Of a stretch of 64,000 nt of DNA, positions 35,061 to 43,746 are shown piece by piece. Source of the stretch: Saprospiraceae bacterium (GTDB taxonomy: Bacteria > Bacteroidota > Bacteroidia > Chitinophagales > Saprospiraceae); the NCBI GenBank assembly GCA_016787525.1, contig JAEUUP010000043.1, forward strand, positions 48,615 to 112,614. The letters run 5' to 3'. The notes beneath the pieces were generated by a model. That model was not told the DNA's origin, did no database searches, and saw nothing but the letters and a program-made list of their open reading frames with translations. Position 1 is the stretch's first letter. Each line of letters begins with the position of its first letter. A program made the position numbers and the translations under genes.

Positions 35061-37634
35061 ATGGAAAGAAAAGACCTACTCAGCACAGAACAAATGACAA
35101 ATCTTGAAACCCCTCAGTTTCAGACAGATGATTCCACAACTGTTGTTCGATTTACGCCTTGGCGCGACCCACGCTATTTGTTTGGTTTAGCGTGTATCGC
35201 CTTATCTTTCATTCTTTTTTGGGCATCAACCTCAAAAAGTGATAATATTTTTGCACAAAAAGACTCGATTTGGGTCTGTCATGCCATCACGATTATCTTT
35301 TGGGCAGTGATGACCTTTTCAAAAAAGGCAAAAACCCACTGGTTTGAAACCAAAATTGACTACACCTTACAACTCATGGTGCTGTCTCAAATTGGCGCAT
35401 TTGCACTCAATGCGCTGCTTATTGATGTATTCCCCCCCTCAGTATTGTGGTTGCAAGTCGCTCTGACAGTACATTGTCTCGCTTTGCTCACTTTTTCTCT
35501 ACGCGATTGGTTGCCGACACAGGTGCTGTATGCTCTATTTTTCATTGTGGGCATGGGTTTCGTACTCGATATTTATTTTCTCATTCTGACGCTTCCTTTT
35601 ACGGCGATTGGTATTGCAGCGATTTGGTTTTTTGGTATCACACTCTATGCTTGCGCACCGTTGTTAAAAGTCATTTATGAAATTGTTTTTTTGGTCAAAA
35701 CAAATGCGTTTAACCCTATTTTCAAGCGTTTTTTCTTTGGTGGAGTGTTTGCAACTGTGTTAGCCTTGGGGCTTTTTTGTGCTGCTTGGTCTCATTTGGT
35801 TCATAAAACCCAAAATGCGCTTGGCGATACTCAAAACCCTTTACCTGCTTGGATACGTATTGCACAGATTTTACCCCCCTCAGTATTGACCGAAAAACTG
35901 CTGAAATCAGAAGTAGCGACGATTGATAACAGCCTTTTTATCAATTTTTCTCGCTTAGGCGAACGCACCCACGACCCGCTTATGATTGTTGCTAACTGGC
36001 TCAAACCCATACCACGTATGGACGATGCTGACCGCGCTCATGCCTTACGAGCCATTTTCGACGCACGTACTCAGGCAGAAGAACGCCTTTGGTCTGGCAA
36101 TAATTTGCGGATTGAGAAGGTCAAAACCTCAGTCGAGTTCCATCCCGCACACCGCTTGGCTTACACTGAAAAAGTGATAAATTTGAAAAATTTGGACTTA
36201 AATCAAACTCGTTGGGCTACGGAAGAAGCTATTTTCACTTTCCGACTGCCCGAAGGTGGCGTTGTGACATCCTCGTCATTGTGGGTGGACGATGAAGAAC
36301 GAGAAGCCTTTCTGACCACGCGCGGCAAAGCAGATTCTGCCTATCGGTCAGTTGTTGGTGTTGAACGGCGTGACCCCTCAGTCGTACATTGGCAAGAGGG
36401 CAACGCTGTGACGGTGCGTATTTTCCCCTGCTCACCCAATATGCCTCGTCAATTCAAATTGGGTTTTACAACGCCTTTGCGATACCAAAACAGCCAATTA
36501 TGGTACGATAACATCACTTTTGACGGTGTCATCGCTGACGATGCAACCGACAGTTTGCGCCTAAGTTTTGCAGAAAATCCTCAAACAATTACCTCTGACC
36601 TTCATTTTGACAAAAATTTAAGTACAAATTGTGCTGCAACAGACACTTGGTCGGTCTCAATGCCGACTCCTACCCTCTCAAATGAGGTTTTTAGTTTCGA
36701 CAAAAAACAATATCGTGTACAAGAGATGACCCCTCAGTATGAAGCCTTCCATCCAAAAGAAATTTATCTCGACATCAATGCGGCTTGGACAAAACAGGAT
36801 TTCAAAAATATCATAAAACTCATGCCGTCCGATGCTGCCTCTGATGAACTCTTGTTTTTTATGGATGGTAAAAAAACACGCTTTCGCAATGATGAAGCTC
36901 TTTTTGACGATTTAAGCACTAAAAATTTCTCAGTTTTTCCCATTCACCTAATCGAAAACCCCGACAACGCTTTGATTATCACTAAAAACAAGCCGTTTTC
37001 ACCCGATTTCACAGCTTTGAAAGGCAGCCGTTTTGCGGACGATATGGCGAAAGTATTACCCAATGCTGCCCCCGTTCGCGTCTTTTATCTCGACAATCAG
37101 CCTTCAACTTATTGGCACACATTACAACAAATGCGTGTTGTTCACGCTGTCGGTGGTAGTTTAAGCGACTTGACAAGCCTGTTGCGTGATAAAAAGTTTT
37201 TGAAACAAACAGAAACGCTCACAAAACTTAATATCCCAACAGCCAATATGAGCATCGAAGAAATACCCATAAATTCACCAAATTCAAGCATTTCGAAGCA
37301 AAATGACCACTTATTGCGCCTTTTTGCTTACAACAAAATCTTGGCAACGGTTGGAAAAAATTATTTTAGTAAAGATTATGACCTAAAACCATTGATTGAT
37401 TTAGCTGAAAAAGGCTATGTCGTATCGCCCGTTTCGAGTCTCATCGTTTTGGAAACGGATGAAGATTACAAGCGATTTGGCATCAAAAAAGGTGAAAAGA
37501 AATCGTTGGGCAACGCCATTTTGAAACAAGCGACAGCCAACAAATCGGGTGCAGCCCCAGAGCCTCACGAATGGCTTTTGATAGGTCTGGCTTTAGGATT
37601 GGTTATCTTTTTTATTCGGAAACAACCCGCATAA
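35061..37634 (+). CDS. XrtN-system VIT-domain protein with PEP-type C-terminal signal
   Basis: 857 residues. Seven or more membrane helices lie in residues about 30-240. A soluble part follows with a VIT domain (about 390-480: EEAIFTFRLPEGGVVTSSSL and RGKADSAYRSVV). The C-terminus is a PEP-type sorting signal: PEPHEW, a hydrophobic helix (LLIGLALGLVIFF) and a basic tail (IRKQPA). The gene next door encodes exosortase N, the predicted processing enzyme, and this VIT protein is its usual companion. The role of the system is unknown. Exact 10-mers lie at 35435, 35876 and 36730, with near copies at 35110 and 36374. Confidence 0.9.
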   Translation: MERKDLLSTEQMTNLETPQFQTDDSTTVVRFTPWRDPRYLFGLACIALSFILFWASTSKSDNIFAQKDSIWVCHAITIIFWAVMTFSKKAKTHWFETKIDYTLQLMVLSQIGAFALNALLIDVFPPSVLWLQVALTVHCLALLTFSLRDWLPTQVLYALFFIVGMGFVLDIYFLILTLPFTAIGIAAIWFFGITLYACAPLLKVIYEIVFLVKTNAFNPIFKRFFFGGVFATVLALGLFCAAWSHLVHKTQNALGDTQNPLPAWIRIAQILPPSVLTEKLLKSEVATIDNSLFINFSRLGERTHDPLMIVANWLKPIPRMDDADRAHALRAIFDARTQAEERLWSGNNLRIEKVKTSVEFHPAHRLAYTEKVINLKNLDLNQTRWATEEAIFTFRLPEGGVVTSSSLWVDDEEREAFLTTRGKADSAYRSVVGVERRDPSVVHWQEGNAVTVRIFPCSPNMPRQFKLGFTTPLRYQNSQLWYDNITFDGVIADDATDSLRLSFAENPQTITSDLHFDKNLSTNCAATDTWSVSMPTPTLSNEVFSFDKKQYRVQEMTPQYEAFHPKEIYLDINAAWTKQDFKNIIKLMPSDAASDELLFFMDGKKTRFRNDEALFDDLSTKNFSVFPIHLIENPDNALIITKNKPFSPDFTALKGSRFADDMAKVLPNAAPVRVFYLDNQPSTYWHTLQQMRVVHAVGGSLSDLTSLLRDKKFLKQTETLTKLNIPTANMSIEEIPINSPNSSISKQNDHLLRLFAYNKILATVGKNYFSKDYDLKPLIDLAEKGYVVSPVSSLIVLETDEDYKRFGIKKGEKKSLGNAILKQATANKSGAAPEPHEWLLIGLALGLVIFFIRKQPA

Positions 37635-38951
37635 ATGACAAAAACATATCAAAATACAGCGATTTTATGCCTTTTATACGGTACGCTCATCGGTTTTGTG
37701 CTGCACAATTACCTTGTGACAGATGCAACTTTTGTCGTTGGTTTAATCGTTTTGCCGTTTTGTTTCCAAGATTTTGCGCCACAAGCTAAGATACTGAGGG
37801 GGTCGGTGCGCCACATTTTTTGGCTCACTCCGACCCTCGTTTTAGCTATTTGGACACAGAGTTTGACCCTATTTTACTTGGCTTGTGTAGGTAGTATTTT
37901 ATTAATTTGGGAAACCCAGATAAGGCGACTCACCGCTTTGCCATTTTTATTGTTTTTAATCATTTCGCCTCTGTTTCGCTATGTAACAGATGTTTTTTCT
38001 TTCGATTTTCGTCTAAAACTAACTGAAATTGCCGCATTTCTACTTCAAAAAATAGACCCCTCAGTATCCGCCGTCGGCAATTTGGTCAAACTCAAAGACG
38101 GCAGCGAATGGCAAATTGATGAAGCGTGCATGGGTCTAAATATGTTGGGTATTTCGTTGATTCTGACCATTTTTTTCATAACTTATTTTGCAAAACACCG
38201 TCAAAAACGTCCTTTACTGAGGGGTATTGTTTTATCGCTGAACGTGGCTATTCTGCTCAATATTTTCTGTAATTTATTGCGAATCATTGCTTTAGTTCAC
38301 TTCAAAATTGCACCACACACGATGGCTCATGATGCAGTCGGTCTGATGGCATTAACGATGTACGTCGTCGCACCTATGTATTTTTTTGTTAATAAAATGG
38401 CTCATTTTGATTGGTTTTTAAGTAAAAAAATAGAAAAAACTCAATCCATAAAACCCTATTGGTCAACCATCAACTCATTGATTTTCATAGTTTTACTGGC
38501 AAAAGGATTGTTTTTATTTTTCAAAAAGAATGACTCAGCGAGACTGGATTCAATAAACATTTTTAGCAGCAAAGACTTTAAAAAAAGCGAATTAGCCAAC
38601 GGTATCACGCAATTCTCAAACGATAGCCTTTTGATTTATGTAAAACCACTTAAAAATTTCTACACTACGGAACACAGCCCGATGATATGTTGGCGAGGCA
38701 GTGGTTTTGTTTTTCAAAAAATAGAAAAAATAGAAACGGATAACACATTGATATACAAAGGCATTCTCTCAAAAGGAGATTCGACGCTTCATACAGCTTG
38801 GTGGTTCGAGGATGAACACGGCAAGCGCACCGTTGACCAAATCGCATGGCGTTGGGCAACGATTACTGAGGGGTCGCATTTCCGACTTGTCAATGTAAAT
38901 GCCGCTGACGAATTGACATTAAAACAGTTTATTACCTCTAAATCTCGGTGA
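37635..38951 (+). CDS. xrtN: Exosortase N
   Basis: 438 residues. Eight or more membrane helices occupy residues 1-265. The exosortase catalytic residues are visible: Cys near 165 (EACMGLNMLG), Arg near 216 (CNLLRIIAL) and His near 230 (MAHDAVGLM). An extra soluble domain of about 170 residues follows, with the Trp/Cys-rich MICWRGSGFVF. Exosortases cleave PEP-type signals at the membrane and pass proteins on for surface attachment. The gene begins at the base after the VIT gene stop, so the pair is an operon. Its end overlaps the convergent amidohydrolase gene by 14 bases. Four exact 10-mers lie here (37792, 38057, 38215, 38864). Confidence 0.92.
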   Translation: MTKTYQNTAILCLLYGTLIGFVLHNYLVTDATFVVGLIVLPFCFQDFAPQAKILRGSVRHIFWLTPTLVLAIWTQSLTLFYLACVGSILLIWETQIRRLTALPFLLFLIISPLFRYVTDVFSFDFRLKLTEIAAFLLQKIDPSVSAVGNLVKLKDGSEWQIDEACMGLNMLGISLILTIFFITYFAKHRQKRPLLRGIVLSLNVAILLNIFCNLLRIIALVHFKIAPHTMAHDAVGLMALTMYVVAPMYFFVNKMAHFDWFLSKKIEKTQSIKPYWSTINSLIFIVLLAKGLFLFFKKNDSARLDSINIFSSKDFKKSELANGITQFSNDSLLIYVKPLKNFYTTEHSPMICWRGSGFVFQKIEKIETDNTLIYKGILSKGDSTLHTAWWFEDEHGKRTVDQIAWRWATITEGSHFRLVNVNAADELTLKQFITSKSR

Positions 38952-40170
38952 ACAAATCAACCATCACTTCCGTCATGGCAACAACGCCTGTTTTTATCGT
39001 TTTTTCGGGAAAAGGATTGAATTGAGGGTGATGTAAAGGTGGTAAAAAAGTCGTAGGCTGTCCATTTTCATCAAATAGGGAGGGGTTCACCGAACCCAAC
39101 CATGTGAGAGCGATGGGTATTTGACCATTCAAACCATACGAGGCAAAATCCTCCCCAAATGTGTAAGGCGGTTCTTGTCGTACATTGGCTTCGCCTAAGA
39201 CATTTTTGAAAGTTTTTTCCATTTTGGCAACCAAATTGGGGTCATTAATCAAAGGCTTGGTGAAAAATGGTCGTTGTGAAATGGTCGGAAATAAAGTCGA
39301 AGGCAATCCAGAAGCAGCGGCTTCACTGTCGCAAATACGGCGGATAGCAGCCAATATTTTATCATAAACTTCGTAAGAATAGGCTCGAACTGTCAGTTTT
39401 AAATCCACTTCTGGCGGCAAAACGTTGTGATTTTCGCCGCCTTTTATCATACAAACCGACACCACAGCAGGCTCAAAGGGATTGATTTCACGACTCACGA
39501 TGGTTTGCAAACGCATGATGATGGATGCTGCCAAAACAATAGCATCAATGGCTGTCACAGGAAAGCCGCCGTGTCCGCCCACGCCTTTCACCTTAATATC
39601 GAGCATCTGAACGAGAGCCATCGCACGTCCTTTCACAACGCCAACTGTGCCGCTCGGCAACGTCGGCGAGACATGATAAGCCAAACAACAATCGGGTTTC
39701 GGAAACCGCTCATACAAACCATCGTCAATCATGCGTTGACTGCCATTTTGGAATTCTTCACCCGGTTGACAGACAAAAACGGCTGTTCCTTGCCATTTAT
39801 CGCGCAATTTTGCCATATTTCGAGCAATGCCAATCAACATAGCCGAGTGCATCGAGTGACCACATTGATGCCCACGCCCTTCGATTTTGGAAGCCCAAGC
39901 CTCGCCTCGTTCATCGCGCACAGGCAGGGCATCCATATCGGCGCGAAACAAAATTGTCTTACCTTCCCCATTTTTCAAAACAGCTACAACGCCCGTTTGA
40001 GCGACCCCCTCAGTAACTTCGTAACCTGCTGCACGCAATTCTTCGGCTTGTTGTCGCGCCGTTTCAAAGGTATCCATGCCCAATTCAGGGTTTTGGTTGT
40101 ATTGGCAAAAAAGGTCAAACAGATGCGGATAGTCCCCTTCAACCAAAGTTTCGATGTGATTATCTTTCAT
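38938..40170 (-). CDS. M20 family metallo-amidohydrolase
   Basis: 410 residues from the ATG at 40170; a frame to 40203 would overlap the upstream gene. The dinuclear site is indicated by RADMDALP, GHQCGHSMHSAMLIG, PGEEFQNGS and the YHVSP histidine. The lid/dimerisation domain covers about 195-310. This branch (M20D) hydrolyses N-acyl amino acids or related amides in the cytoplasm. It begins 8 bases after the molybdopterin oxidoreductase stop, so the two are probably co-transcribed. The 10-mer at 40006 encodes VTEGVAQTG in a surface turn. Confidence 0.93.
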   Translation of the reverse strand: MKDNHIETLVEGDYPHLFDLFCQYNQNPELGMDTFETARQQAEELRAAGYEVTEGVAQTGVVAVLKNGEGKTILFRADMDALPVRDERGEAWASKIEGRGHQCGHSMHSAMLIGIARNMAKLRDKWQGTAVFVCQPGEEFQNGSQRMIDDGLYERFPKPDCCLAYHVSPTLPSGTVGVVKGRAMALVQMLDIKVKGVGGHGGFPVTAIDAIVLAASIIMRLQTIVSREINPFEPAVVSVCMIKGGENHNVLPPEVDLKLTVRAYSYEVYDKILAAIRRICDSEAAASGLPSTLFPTISQRPFFTKPLINDPNLVAKMEKTFKNVLGEANVRQEPPYTFGEDFASYGLNGQIPIALTWLGSVNPSLFDENGQPTTFLPPLHHPQFNPFPEKTIKTGVVAMTEVMVDLFTEI

Positions 40171-40178
40171 TTTTATGC

Positions 40179-42272
40179 TCAAATCTTTTCTATTTTCACC
40201 CAAACACCATTCAAAACAGCGTTGCCAGTCAGTTCGTCAATATCCATTTCGTCGGTCAAGTCGTTGATACTCACGCCTGCATATTTCTCCGCCACATCGA
40301 GTTTTATGCCTTTGCGATTGTGACCGTAACCATGCGGAATACTCACCACGCCTTGCATAATATCGTCCGTAATTTCTACGGGCAACTCAACGCTACCTAC
40401 TCTTGAACTTACTTTAATTTGCTGTTTATCAATTATTTGCAACGATTCTGCGTCAGTTTTATTCATCAAAACGGTACAACGATTTTTGCCTTTCATCAAC
40501 TTTTCAGAATTGTGCATCCATGAATTATTGTCGCGCAAATGCCGTCTGCCGATGAGTTGAAAATCTTTTTGATACTGAGGGGGTGTATTTTTCAAAACGC
40601 CTTTGGCACGTTCCAAATCTTTTAGAAAAACATCATGGACAAGCCGTATTTTTTTATCTTCAAAAACCAAACGTTGCGGCAAAACGGGCTTCAAATCACC
40701 CAAATCAATGCCCGAAGGATTGTCTAACAGTTGTTGCACGCTCAATTGATATGCCCCAAAACGCAAGCCCAAATCCAATTTTTTCTCTGGCGGCTCTGGC
40801 GCATACGCCCCCTCAGTATTTGATAAACGATGGGTTAAATTTTGCAAAATTTCCCAATCATAACGCTGATTTTCTTGTTTTTGAAAAACAGGAGGCGAGT
40901 ATTTCGCTGTATTTTTTATGGCTAAAATATGAAAAGTTGTGTCATAATGCGCTGTTTCTAAGCCAGTTGCGGGCGGCAAAATAATATTTGCATGGCGCGT
41001 CGTTTCGTTCAGATAAATGTCAATCGCCACCATAAACTCCAACGATTCAAAGGCTTTATCCAATTGTTGTCCGTTGGGTGACGACAAAATCGGATTGCCT
41101 GCATTGGTTATCATCGCTTTGATTTGTCCTTCTCCTTCGGTCAAAATTTCTTCTGCCAAAACAGAAGTTGGCAATTCGCCCAAAGTTTCGGGCAAACCAC
41201 GCACACGGCTGTGCCAACGACCATGCACTGTCCTAAATTTGGCTTGCGCTAAAATATCGAGCGCAGGCGAGGTAAACATCGCCCCTCCTACCCTATCCAA
41301 ATTGCCCGTGACGATGTTCAAACAATTGATCAACCATTGGCACAAGCCGCCAAATTTCTGCACCGACAAGCCCATACGCCCGTAAGCCACTGCCGATTTT
41401 GCATTTACAAACGACATCGCCAATGCACGAATGGTTTGAGCCGACATACCGACTTGATTTTCAACGCTTTCGGGCGTAAATTCTGTTACTGCTTGAGCCA
41501 AAAACTCTACCCCCTCAGTATGGTTTTTCAAAATCGGATGCTGTGGTATGGTTTCCCATAAAATCACATTCAGCATAGCTAAAAGCAAAAAAACATCGCT
41601 GGCAGGACGGATAAAATGGTGTTCGGTCGCCTTTTCGGCAGTTTCGGTGCGTCTTGGGTCAACCACAACGACTTTTCCGCCACGTTTTTGTATGTTTTTC
41701 AGATGGCTACCCATATCTGGAGCCGTCATCAAAGAACCATTGGAAGCCAACGGATTACCACCCATGATGAGCATAAAATCGGTGCGCGACACATCAGGAA
41801 TCGGTATCAAAAGCGGATGCCCAAACATCGCCCAAGCCGCAAAATGGCTTGGCAATTGGTCGAGTGAAGTGGCTGAAAATATATTCTTTGTTTTCAAACT
41901 TTTGATAAAAGCAGGCACATTCAAAGTCGTACCGACATTGTGTACTGAGGGGTTGCCGAGATAGATACCGACGGCATTTTGACCCCATTTTGCTTGTATA
42001 TTTTGCAAATTTTGAACAATATAGTCATAAGCCTCATCCCAACCGATGGTTTCCCAACTGCCATCGTCCCGCTTGCGTATGGGCTGTTTGAGCCGATTCG
42101 GGTCTTCATAAATATCTTTCAAAGCATAGGCTTTCGGGCAAAGGTAGCCTTTACTGAGGGGGTCGTTTTTATCGCCTTCGATGCGTGTGACAGTGCCGTT
42201 TTCGACGGTGATTTCGAGTCCGCAGATGGCTTCGCAGAGGTTGCAGGCGCGGTGGTGGATAAGAGATGTCAT
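40179..42272 (-). CDS. Molybdopterin-dependent oxidoreductase
   Basis: 697 residues. An N-terminal 4Fe-4S site (Cys10, 13, 17 and 45) is followed by the molybdopterin domains (about 50-560) and a C-terminal dinucleotide-binding domain (from about 570, NDLTDEMDIDELTGNAVLNG near the end). It belongs to the large formate dehydrogenase/nitrate reductase family; the substrate cannot be told. No Tat signal is present, so it appears cytoplasmic. It would need the cofactor pathway in which moaA (17395) acts. Five exact 10-mers lie here (40573, 40809, 41511, 41943, 42152). The one at 42152 encodes PLS five residues before the fourth cluster cysteine. Confidence 0.92.
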   Translation of the reverse strand: MTSLIHHRACNLCEAICGLEITVENGTVTRIEGDKNDPLSKGYLCPKAYALKDIYEDPNRLKQPIRKRDDGSWETIGWDEAYDYIVQNLQNIQAKWGQNAVGIYLGNPSVHNVGTTLNVPAFIKSLKTKNIFSATSLDQLPSHFAAWAMFGHPLLIPIPDVSRTDFMLIMGGNPLASNGSLMTAPDMGSHLKNIQKRGGKVVVVDPRRTETAEKATEHHFIRPASDVFLLLAMLNVILWETIPQHPILKNHTEGVEFLAQAVTEFTPESVENQVGMSAQTIRALAMSFVNAKSAVAYGRMGLSVQKFGGLCQWLINCLNIVTGNLDRVGGAMFTSPALDILAQAKFRTVHGRWHSRVRGLPETLGELPTSVLAEEILTEGEGQIKAMITNAGNPILSSPNGQQLDKAFESLEFMVAIDIYLNETTRHANIILPPATGLETAHYDTTFHILAIKNTAKYSPPVFQKQENQRYDWEILQNLTHRLSNTEGAYAPEPPEKKLDLGLRFGAYQLSVQQLLDNPSGIDLGDLKPVLPQRLVFEDKKIRLVHDVFLKDLERAKGVLKNTPPQYQKDFQLIGRRHLRDNNSWMHNSEKLMKGKNRCTVLMNKTDAESLQIIDKQQIKVSSRVGSVELPVEITDDIMQGVVSIPHGYGHNRKGIKLDVAEKYAGVSINDLTDEMDIDELTGNAVLNGVWVKIEKI

Positions 42273-42387
42273 TTTTTATTGGTTTGAATGAGGCATAAAG
42301 TTAGTTTTATTAGGGGTGAATAGTATTTTTTCAATGAAAAAATGCTCAAATCAACTGCAATACAAGTATTCTTTTTGAAAGCACATT

Positions 42388-42813
42388 TCAGTCTTTCAGC
42401 TTAGCTTTAAGTTTTTGAATACCTTTCAAAACCATTTTTCTATTCTTAGCAGAAGTGAGCCATTGAGGTAGTCGTGAAGCTAAAGATTGATTGCTGCTCA
42501 GAGGGCGCGTGCGATGGGATGCCGAAATATAATCTTCGAGCCATTGTAAATGTGTTTCGTTCAATGCCCAAAGCGTGTTTTCAGAGCAAGTTGTCGTTAA
42601 AAACAAGGTTAAACTTTCAAAATGAGAACCGTTTCTCAAGGTTTTATTGTAGCCACAATGCAGACAGGTAATTTTACTGGTAGATGTATTCACGTATTTA
42701 TATTTCAAATCATCAAGAACTCTAACATCTGCCCGCTGATGACAGTTTGGACATTCCACAATGTTATGCTGCATGAAATCGCTTAAAAACTCATTGAATA
42801 TTCTATTTTCCAT
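42388..42813 (-). CDS. Hypothetical zinc-ribbon protein
   Basis: 141 residues. An N-terminal zinc ribbon is formed by CPNCHQ (about 21-24) and CLHCGY (about 50-53). The rest is helical with conserved-looking Trp residues (WALNETHLQWLEDYI, LPQWLTSAKNRKMVLK). Resembles small transcription-related or hypothetical zinc-ribbon proteins of many bacteria. It is immediately downstream of the BRO-N gene (10-base gap), so the two may be co-expressed. Confidence 0.7.
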   Translation of the reverse strand: MENRIFNEFLSDFMQHNIVECPNCHQRADVRVLDDLKYKYVNTSTSKITCLHCGYNKTLRNGSHFESLTLFLTTTCSENTLWALNETHLQWLEDYISASHRTRPLSSNQSLASRLPQWLTSAKNRKMVLKGIQKLKAKLKD

Positions 42814-42823
42814 TGTTTTTTAA

Positions 42824-43669
42824 TTAAAAATCACTCTTTTTATCTGTATCAAGTCCAATCTCTTTATTTTTATCTTCTCCAAAATCTAAAAAATTAGCTG
42901 CCGAAACCACCTTTTCGCCCCGTTCATCCTCAATCAATTTTCGAGCTTTGCCTGCTAAAGTACCGCCTTTTATCGCCATTTCACGGTTTTCATGGAAGCC
43001 TTGTGCATCGTTTTTTACGGTTTCGCTTCGCGTTATTTCCTCGCTCAAAGCCGTAAAAATCAGTTCCATATTGGTCATATTGTCCCTCAGATTTTGCTTA
43101 TCCAAGCCTTTCAGTTTGGCGTGTTCGCTCGGTGTCAAGCCAAAAGTGGCTTTGGCAATTTCGGCTGTCAATATCGCATATTCAGGTTGTTCTTTCACTC
43201 CGCGTTTTTTCCACTCATCAGTCAATTCTTTGCGTATGCCAATGGTTTTCAAGCGATTACCTATCCAAATATCGTCATATCCTTTTGCCCGATACAGTTC
43301 TGTTAACCTTTCGACGCTTATTTCAGGATTTTCTGTTTCTGCAATGCGCTCTTTTCCAACTTGCGCCAACCACAGTTTCAGCGGCTCTGCTTTCGGGGAA
43401 GGCACTGACATGACAATGCGCAGCACCCCCTCAGTATGTGCGCAATCAGAAGGGCGCGCTTTGCCATCTTTTCCCATCAATTTCAACTTTACACAAACTG
43501 TGTAAAGTTGAGCATCCCGTTTTTTAAGCATATTCCAATAGTTCGACGGATTGGAACTTTCGGATAATACTTCAATGACATCAACGACTGAAAAATACCA
43601 TTCGTCGTCGTGCCAAATTTTTCTAATTTCTTTTCCTTCAAAAGGAGTGAGTGCATTTTCGTTTTTCAT
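42824..43669 (-). CDS. BRO-N domain protein, DinD-like
   Basis: 281 residues. The first 110 residues are a BRO-N/antirepressor-type domain (KIWHDDEWYFSVVDVIEVL, then YWNMLKKRD). The remainder is helical and resembles the E. coli DNA-damage-inducible protein D type (LTEYRAKGY-like segment, HAKLKGLDKQNLRDNMTNME, KGGTLAGKARKLIED). Family members are mobile-element or SOS associated; no LexA-like box was identified upstream. The 10-mer at 43427 encodes HTEGVLRI within the BRO-N domain. Confidence 0.85.
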   Translation of the reverse strand: MKNENALTPFEGKEIRKIWHDDEWYFSVVDVIEVLSESSNPSNYWNMLKKRDAQLYTVCVKLKLMGKDGKARPSDCAHTEGVLRIVMSVPSPKAEPLKLWLAQVGKERIAETENPEISVERLTELYRAKGYDDIWIGNRLKTIGIRKELTDEWKKRGVKEQPEYAILTAEIAKATFGLTPSEHAKLKGLDKQNLRDNMTNMELIFTALSEEITRSETVKNDAQGFHENREMAIKGGTLAGKARKLIEDERGEKVVSAANFLDFGEDKNKEIGLDTDKKSDF

Positions 43670-43746
43670 AATGATGTGTTTGATATACCTAATAGCTTAA
43701 AATCGCTTTTTATACTGTTCAGAGAACTCCTTTGGAGAGGGGGTCT

